NCBI GenBank assembly: GCA_022579005.1
Contig: MU401724.1
Coordinates: forward strand, 6,535 to 44,060
Direction of reading: 5' to 3'
Source of the DNA: Poronia punctata
Taxonomy: Eukaryota; Ascomycota; Sordariomycetes; Xylariales; Xylariaceae
Length of the DNA: 37,526 bases
The position numbers and the translations under genes were made by a program. Of the stretch, positions 30,345 to 37,526 are shown in pieces. Position 1 is the first letter of the stretch; every line of letters begins with the position of its first letter. Below the pieces are notes generated by a model. It did no database searches. It saw nothing but the letters and a program-made list of their open reading frames with translations, and was not told where the DNA came from.

Positions 30345-33300
30345 CTTGACTTCATACAGAGTTGGTCAGCATGTGAAGGGAGGGATCAAATGAAGGGAGG
30401 AACCAAATGAAGGATGGCTGGGAGTAAAGCAGCAAGTCAACCAACTCTGCAAGACTCCTTGCAAAACTCGTAAGCTCAGAAATAAAAACAATGTGGGAGT
30501 GTTTGGGTAAATGTATGTAGGATTGGTTAGGGTGCACCTTTGTGCTCATGCACACACACTATATGTGCAAACTCATCCGGACCGCATCTACCATGGGGCA
30601 GTCGACGGTCTAGTAGGGAAAGAAAGCAAGCAGATTTCCAGAAGCCCGGACGCACATGGAATCGTGCAGGGCAAGGGTTTTGAAGAAATCGTCACCTTAC
30701 CAGAGGTACTGAGGAGCCAGTACTATCCACATATATGTAGTTATTCAAGTGTATCTTCTTTTCTTGGGTGCCTTTACTAATGTGTAAGTAGATAGGCAGA
30801 CGGGGTCATTGCATCGTGGTGTCATGTGGAGGTGGAATGTAGGTATTGTACCTTGATATTGCTCGGCAGGCTAGATGAAAGCACAGGGACTATGCATTCA
30901 CACACGCCGGAGAGTTAACCTTCGGTAGGTCAAGTTGCCCAGGGAGGCCCTGCGAGGCGGCAGTCCGTTACTTCCTGTTGTTGATAGTTGTTTCTGGTGG
31001 TGGCTGTCAGCAGATGTATCTCGTAGGGAGGGCAGAAAGCATGGAGCCTTGTCCTGCCAGCCCTATGTTCTTGGAAGCGTAAAGAAAACCTTGCGTTTCT
31101 ATAGTGATATCTCAGGAAGAGATGTATACCAAGCACAAGCAAAGGTAAAAGATTGCCCTTAGGCTGGCAGGCAATTGGGTAGAGCACTTGATCATCTATA
31201 TCCACGGATATGTCTAGACTCTAGATCTAGTAGCAAACAAAAAGGGCGTCGACTATGACGTCGAGGAAAGGTTGAGCTGCTGTGACAGGAACACATATAT
31301 GTTTGTACCAGTTATTTCCTTCTAAAACCAAGGGTAGCTAAGTACCTACTTCCTGCTAAATCTATCCAGGGTGTTCCATTGTTATGGTGTGTGAAATCTT
31401 TTGATTTGAGGCAGGAACAGCCTACCAAGTACATCCCTTACCCAAGGGACGAGGAGCTGAAATTCAAGTGTCAGGCGCGATCAAGAAGTGAACACATTGG
31501 TTAAGGTAATCTCTACAGTAGGCGTATATCATAGGTTTTCTCTGACCTTGGGATGTAAGTTTGTGTGTTGGTACCTACCTAGGTGTCTATACGCAGAGAC
31601 AGCGAGCCAACATCATGCATGTCAAGATCGCAGACAAACTTGTGAATAGTATCTACCTACTTCATAAGCAAACCATTGACAGAATTATCAAACTAGACAC
31701 GTAGCATTCACGGCAGTTGGGAATCGGTAGCATGGGTTACGGGTAGCCTAAAAACCACACACAGAAAATATACCTTGCTCACTCTCATAAAGCATGTCGA
31801 CGCCCAGTGAGGATGCGGCACAAACAATGGGAAACAATAAACTACACCGCCCAGCATTCCCATGCATCTAACCTAGCATCTCGATGATTGTCTACAACAG
31901 CTCAAATAAAGAGGATTGGTTCCATATGTGAATTGCCTGACATGAGATTCACAACAGCCTACCCAGGTGTACTCGTACAATAGCCATTTTGACTTACTCA
32001 CAGTAGCTGTTGTGTCTCTCTACTTATATAGGTCGATGAAACTCCACAGTCCTTCAATAACCTTTCACCAAAAGACACAGGTACTGCTTAAAGGATGCAA
32101 CAATGAACCAGAATTTAAAATATCATAAATATGAAGTTTACTATCCTCCTACTCTACTTTGTAGCCCGGGGGCTACCCAATGCCTCGGAGCATTTCTGCA
32201 TAGCTAAGAATTGCACACAGCTACAGGTGACTCAGAGGCTCAGAGGGGCGTTGCAGTGATAGAAACCATCAACTTTGGAAGTTGGAAACCTCACCAACAC
32301 AATATCTGTAAGCAGCCCATAGCCGATTACCTATACCTAGAGGTAGCACCTTTCCACAGATATGCTCTTCATCATTTTCGCCCCTTGATACTTCCAGGTA
32401 GGCGAGGGCCGTACACCTGGATTGTGACAAAGTTGTGTTGGAACAGGGTAGCGACCATGCCCACTTCAAAGTATTGCCACGTCCCATGACTACATCAAGG
32501 AGCGATGAAGTCTATCAAGACTCTGCTTTAACCCATATTCATCCCCGCAAGTCCTTTTGTTGACAATATTGTCGCGTTGACCGACGCCCCCAACAAATTC
32601 CGACTAGCGAGGGTGGCCGGCCACGGGTGATTCTGTTTGTGAGAATCATTGTTGCGATGGCCAATTCAACTCAGCCCACCAGACGAAAAATTCTCCTCGA
32701 CGCTACGGCGTTAACACATCCAATAAACAGCCAGCCCTCAGCATGTTTTGTAGTATTTGCCCTCTCACCTTTTCCCGACATGGGAGCGTCGCACAGGTGG
32801 TTGGCAAAGTCCGAAAAAAATGGTCGACGCTATTGTTGTTAACTTGTAACCAATAGGCCAGGAAATGTAGCACCCCTCTTTCATTGGCCTTTCCGATTGC
32901 CGTCGCAGCATGCGCATGTGCAGCATTTAACAGCCAAAGACGTCCCCGTGACATTGAAGGTGAAGACTCGTTGACGGTATGGCTAACGCCATACCCAATA
33001 GAACCAGGCGGCTTTTTCTTCTTATTGCTGCATCATGACCATCTCACCAGCCAAAGAGATCACGGGAATAAAGTGCCATGACTTGACTGGATTGACGCAA
33101 TCCAAACTATTTCCACCTTGGACAAGCTGGTTGATTGAGTGGGTAGGAGCAAAACAGACCACACACTGCACATTCCTATGAGTAGAGATCGGCTTTTACT
33201 CATACGTATTCAATCAATCTTTTTTTCAGCTGGAGCTGAAAGGATCAACAAAACAAAACAAACAAGTGCCGGTGTTCCGGGATCCGATTGGAACCCTCAT

Positions 33301-34237
33301 TATCAAATCAATGCTCAGCAAACAATGCACAGAGGAAAACAAAAGGAAAAGAAGAAGAATATTTCTACAAGTTAAGTCTTGACCCTGAATCTCTAATACA
33401 ACAAAATAATGATTTGCATTTTTTCCGCTCTCCCCGTAGAATGTTTAGAATTCTTCTTTATTTTCCAAAGAAGTGTATACTTTCCCCATTTGATCTTTTT
33501 CTTTCCAAAGACGTGAAGAGTTTCCCAATTCAGTACTTCAAAGTAGCCGTCATCGTGACCCTTTTAGTTTGTGATTTACCATAAGCTTTTGTTTAGGTCC
33601 CAAGACATCCAAATATCAGGTCCCCTAAAATCGGAAAGGGTCTTTGCTCTCTCAGTGTCACCAGTGCGGGCAGCGGCAGCGGCAGAGGTGAGTAAAAGTA
33701 GGTTAGGGTAGGTTTGGTTTGGCAGGGGACCACAAGGTGTGATAGTGATTGACATGCAGTACCAAACTTTTTTGGTTTTGAATTCACATTTTCTTTGCTT
33801 TTTTTGCTTTTTCCTGCACTTACCTAACCCTACTTGATACTAACAAAATGCAAATACAAAAAAGTGTAACTAGCCATAGGTACACTCAAGAGACATCTTG
33901 TTGACATTGAAGAAAAAAGAAAGAAAAAATCAAACTTGCCTCTGGTTAGCATAGTCTGATTGATAGGAAGTTGAGGTTACATGCCGGAAAACCTACCCTT
34001 ACCTAAAAGAAAATCAAACCCACAACACCACCCCAAAAAATTATAAACAACACCAAGACTCCAAGACTGTATTAGAATTCAATGCAGGTCATTTTGTCTC
34101 CCCATCCCATCAGCGTGGTTTGGTTCGACGCTCTTGGGTTCTTGTTCCCTTCTCTAGGGTTCAATGGTTGTTCATCAGATCCTGGTATAAGGGCGGGGAA
34201 GAAGAGGGTGTAGTGTATCACTACAGTATTAACCTAT
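30345..34237. other. Long gene-free region
   Basis: About 3.9 kb upstream of the helicase gene. No open frame here has recognisable domains or coding composition; those at 30511-30780, 30930-31205, 32211-32489 and 33139-33584 look like chance. TACCTAC/AGGTACC words (31570-31585, 31652) and one TACTCGTAC (31970-31978) occur. The last ~1 kb becomes rich in poly-A/T and CCTAACCC-like words before the AT-rich block. A gene with many small exons or a non-coding transcript cannot be excluded. Confidence 0.5.
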
Positions 34238-34253
34238 CTGTTAGATCTAACAG
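34238..34253. repeat. 16-bp perfect palindrome at the edge of the AT-rich block
   Basis: CTGTTAGATCTAACAG is its own reverse complement. It lies where base composition changes from ordinary to strongly AT-rich. The inner TGTTAG...CTAACA resembles the TG...CA termini of LTR retrotransposons, so it may mark the end of an inserted element. The other end would be outside the window. Confidence 0.7.
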
Positions 34254-37200
34254 GTTATAAGATAACAAGAATTAATGTAATGCCTATACAGTAGAAGTTA
34301 TACAGCTACAGTAAGGACTACTATAAAAAAAAAGGTTCTTTTATAAAAGGTCTTTCCTTACTTATTTAGTATGTACAGATTTTGTAAAAAAAAGAAGTTT
34401 TACTTTTTTACGCGTATATTAATTAATATATACAATTTAGCTATTTATGCTAGTTTTAACAATTAAAAGTCTTATTTTGCTTATTATTATTATTAAAGCT
34501 TAATAGCACAGTAACTTAGCAATAATAGTATTAGCTAATAAAATTAAACTATTTTGCTTAAAGAAATTTTATTACTAAAATAAAAAATTTAAAACAAAAG
34601 CTTTAGCTTTATAGCTATAGCAATATATTAACTTAAAAAATAAAAAACCTTAGCTTAAACAACTTAAACTTATTAACATTACTAAACTTAATAAAAAGCT
34701 TATTACTTTTGCTACTAAAAAAACTAAATCTAGGTTTTATATAGCTAAAAATACCCTTACCTTAAATAAAAATAAACAAGTTAATATTAAAAATCTTTTA
34801 ACAAATTTCTTTAACTTTACTAAAAAGTTTAAATTAACATTTATATTTTTTAAAAATAAATATAAATAAAGCGTTAAAGCCTAAAAAAAGCTTAACAATA
34901 AAATAGCAAAGCTAAAAACTTAAATAAGTAATACTATATTTAAAAACTATAAAGCTTTTTATATAAAATATAATAAAAAAGTAAATAAATAGTATAACAA
35001 CTTTTAAAAAGTTAAAAAAACTATAACTAAAGTACTGCTAGCTATTGCCTAAGCAAACTTTTTTAACTTTATTAAAAAAAGCGTAAAAAAACTAACTAAA
35101 AACCTTAAAAAATTTATTATAAAATAAAATTATTATATTTTATAACTTAAGCAATATAAACTTAACACGTTGCTTAGCACCTACTTTTTTTTTTAACAGC
35201 TTTTTAAAGCTTTTAGCAAAAAATATAAACATTAGTACAACATATTTAAAATAATATATAAAAAACAAATACGTAAAAGTAAGCTTTATTATTTAAAATT
35301 AGCTACTAACCTTTAAGCATATACTATAATTAACTAAAAGCTTAAAAAAACAAAAATAACTAAAAAGTCCTTTATAATATTTAATAAAAAAAAAATAAAA
35401 AACTAAGCTTAAAAGTTAAAAAGTAAAAATATACTTTTAATATTAATAAGCACCCTTTTTATAAGCAAAAAACAAAAACAATACTTTTGTTTTATAACCT
35501 TTAGCTAAAGCTAAAAAGCTATTTACTAAAAAACTACTACTAATTTACTTAAACAAACTAAAAAAAATACTTATAACTTTAAAAAAGTATACTTAGCATA
35601 TAAAAGTTATTATAACTTTTTTAAATACTAGTATATATTTTTAAAGCTTTAAAAAAAAAGTTTTATAAAAAACTTAAAATATAAAAACTTTATTAAGTTT
35701 AAACTTAAATATAATTTAAAGCTTAAAGCAAAAGTTAAAGCTATTAAAGTAATAAAAGCTAATTAAAAAAAAGCAAAATTAATAAATAGCTTATAAAAAA
35801 AAAAAAAAAAGCATAACTAAAATAAGTCCTTATATATACAAGCTTTAAAATATTAAAAAAGCTTGCATAAAAACTATACTTATTTAAAAATTTAATAATT
35901 TTTAACTTAAAATTTACACTATATATTTTTAATAAAATTAAGCGCTTTTATAACATTAAAAATGCTTTTAAAAAAAACTTGTTTTAAGCTAAAAACTTAG
36001 TTATAATTATATAAGCTTACAAAAACGTTAATATAAAAATTTAAAAAACTAAAAAACTACTTATACTAAAGCTTAAAAATATAGCTTACTATAAAACCTT
36101 TATAATAAACATTGTTTTTTTTTATACTTTTACTTAAAAAAAGATTTAATAAAATATAAAGCTACTAAAAAGCTATTTTAAAAAACTTAATTACTTAATA
36201 TTATACTAAGTATAAAATAAATATAACTAATACGTTTTAAAATATTTACTGCTAAATATAAATAAAGCTTTTTTTTATACTTAAAAAAATATATATATAA
36301 AATATACTAAATAGCCTACTTTTAAAACAAATCTTTTTAAATAGCATTTTTAGCTTAGCTACTTAGGTTTTAATATATTTTAACACCTAATAAGCTAAGT
36401 AAAAAAAGTAAAAATTAAAAAATCTTTAAGCTAAAGCATTAAATTAACAAATTGCTTTAAGTATATATATAAAAAGCTTAAAAACTAAATTAACAAAATA
36501 CTTAAAAACTAACTAAATTGTTTATTTAAACGCATTACTATAAATTAGCATTTTTATAATAAAAGTCTTAATAATAAAGTATTAATACTTTTTATAACTA
36601 AAAAATATTTTAAGCACATATTTAATTACTATTTACAAAGCTTTAATATAAACACACTAAAAACGCTGCTTAAATATTTTATAAAAAAAGCGCAAGCAGT
36701 TTATAAAAAACAAGTTATTATTATTAAATTAAATAAACAACTTTTATAATTATAAATAATTATAAACTACCTAGTTAATAAAGCACTTATTATATTAAAA
36801 ATCTTAGCACTTAATATTTAAGCTTAAAACAGTACTAGCAAACAATTTAGCTAAATAGTTAAAAAGCGTACTTAGTATATAAAAACTAGTACAAAGCTTT
36901 TAAAAACCTTTTAAGTTAAAATTAACAAAGCTATAATATATTTATTAAACTAAACACTTAAATATATATTTTACTAAAAAACTTTATATAAATAATTTTA
37001 TACTTATTTTATATTTTAAAATAACTATATTAAAATTAAAAAACTAAAGCTTAACTATTTACAAGTTTATAAATATAAAGCCTATGCTTTTACTACTAAT
37101 ATAAAAAAAAAAAAAAATTATCTTTTAAAGCTAAGCTTTAAAGCTTAAATAAGTTATCTTATTAGCTATAAGTTAACTAATATTTACAAAATTTAAAATC

Positions 37201-37526
37201 TTTTAACTAATTAAGTAATTTAAACTAAAAATATAAAATTTAATAAAAACTAAATATTTAATAAAAAGCTTAATAAACTAAAAAATAAGCTTTAAATACT
37301 TAACTACAAATTTATTATAAATTTCCTAAACAAGACCTTAATTTTTAAGTTTAATTTATAATATTAAAATACTAACTTTTATAAAAATAAAAACAAAATA
37401 AAATATATACTATAATATTTAAAAGCTAAAAGCAGCGTAGTAAATAAGCAAAGTATTAAAAATACTAAAAACTTTAAGTTTAATAAAACTAATTACTTTT
37501 ATACTAACTTAAAATTTTAACTATAT
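34254..37526. mobile_element. AT-rich, RIP-like degenerate repeat block (relic)
   Basis: GC falls to roughly 13-23% in lines I counted, TpA is very frequent, and CpA and CpG are scarce. Stop codons (TAA/TAG) crowd all six frames, so no open frame of 60 codons occurs in over 3.2 kb. The remaining G and C sit mostly in AGCT/GCTT contexts. This is the pattern left by repeat-induced point mutation (C to T, mainly at CpA) on duplicated DNA such as transposons. The original element type could not be recognised, and the block continues past the right edge. There is no target-site or second terminus to confirm the boundaries. Confidence 0.75.

Noticed and set aside
33660..33850. Telomere-like TTAGGG/CCTAAC words
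   Set aside because: Only isolated single words, not a tandem array.

Overview
The window is nuclear DNA of a filamentous ascomycete (Pezizomycotina). Gene density is moderate. The genes are interrupted by short GT-AG introns (56-176 nt in the models below), several with recognisable CTRAC/TACTAAC-type branch points. Proteins typical of these fungi are present: a GPI-type BIM1/X325 copper protein, a GH92 mannosidase, an Rds1-like ferritin-fold protein and a Ulp1-like protease with a glutamine-rich tail. The last ~3.3 kb is an extremely AT-rich, ORF-free block of the kind made by repeat-induced point mutation (RIP). Recurrent AGGTACCT/TACCTAC words between genes fit a Sordariomycete-like genome, but that placement is only inference.

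Layout. 821-2038 (-) is a STRAP-family WD40 protein. It is head-to-head with 3471-6024 (+), a Doa1/Ufd3/Lub1 (PLAA) homologue. 6899-7791 (-) is a secreted BIM1-like copper protein. 7792-10317 is mostly non-coding, with two unrecognised open frames. 10318-11186 (-) encodes an SRR1-like protein. 12024-13655 (+) is a Ulp1-type cysteine protease homologue with an octapeptide repeat. 14359-15400 (-) is a SWIM plus RING zinc-finger protein. 16031-18593 (-) is a secreted GH92 alpha-mannosidase. 20860-22266 (+) is an Rds1-like protein. 22329-22625 is a faulty assembly join: a 10-N gap, long G and C homopolymers, and a duplicated ~90-bp flank. 23371-25563 (-) is the SAGA subunit Spt8. 26500-30344 (-) is a 1209-residue SF1 helicase with NFX1-type zinc fingers (Hrr1/ZNFX1 type). 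30345-34237 shows no gene, and 34238-37526 is the AT-rich block, with a 16-bp perfect palindrome at its edge.

The genes do not form one pathway or a recognisable biosynthetic cluster. Themes recur: ubiquitin/SUMO-type chemistry (Doa1 homologue, SWIM-RING protein, Ulp1-like protease), chromatin and RNA silencing (Spt8, ZNFX1-like helicase, next to a silenced-looking repeat block), and secreted or surface proteins (BIM1-like, GH92, Rds1-like). Exon joins were made by hand from splice consensus, reading frame and family expectation. They are mutually in frame, but RNA evidence was not available.
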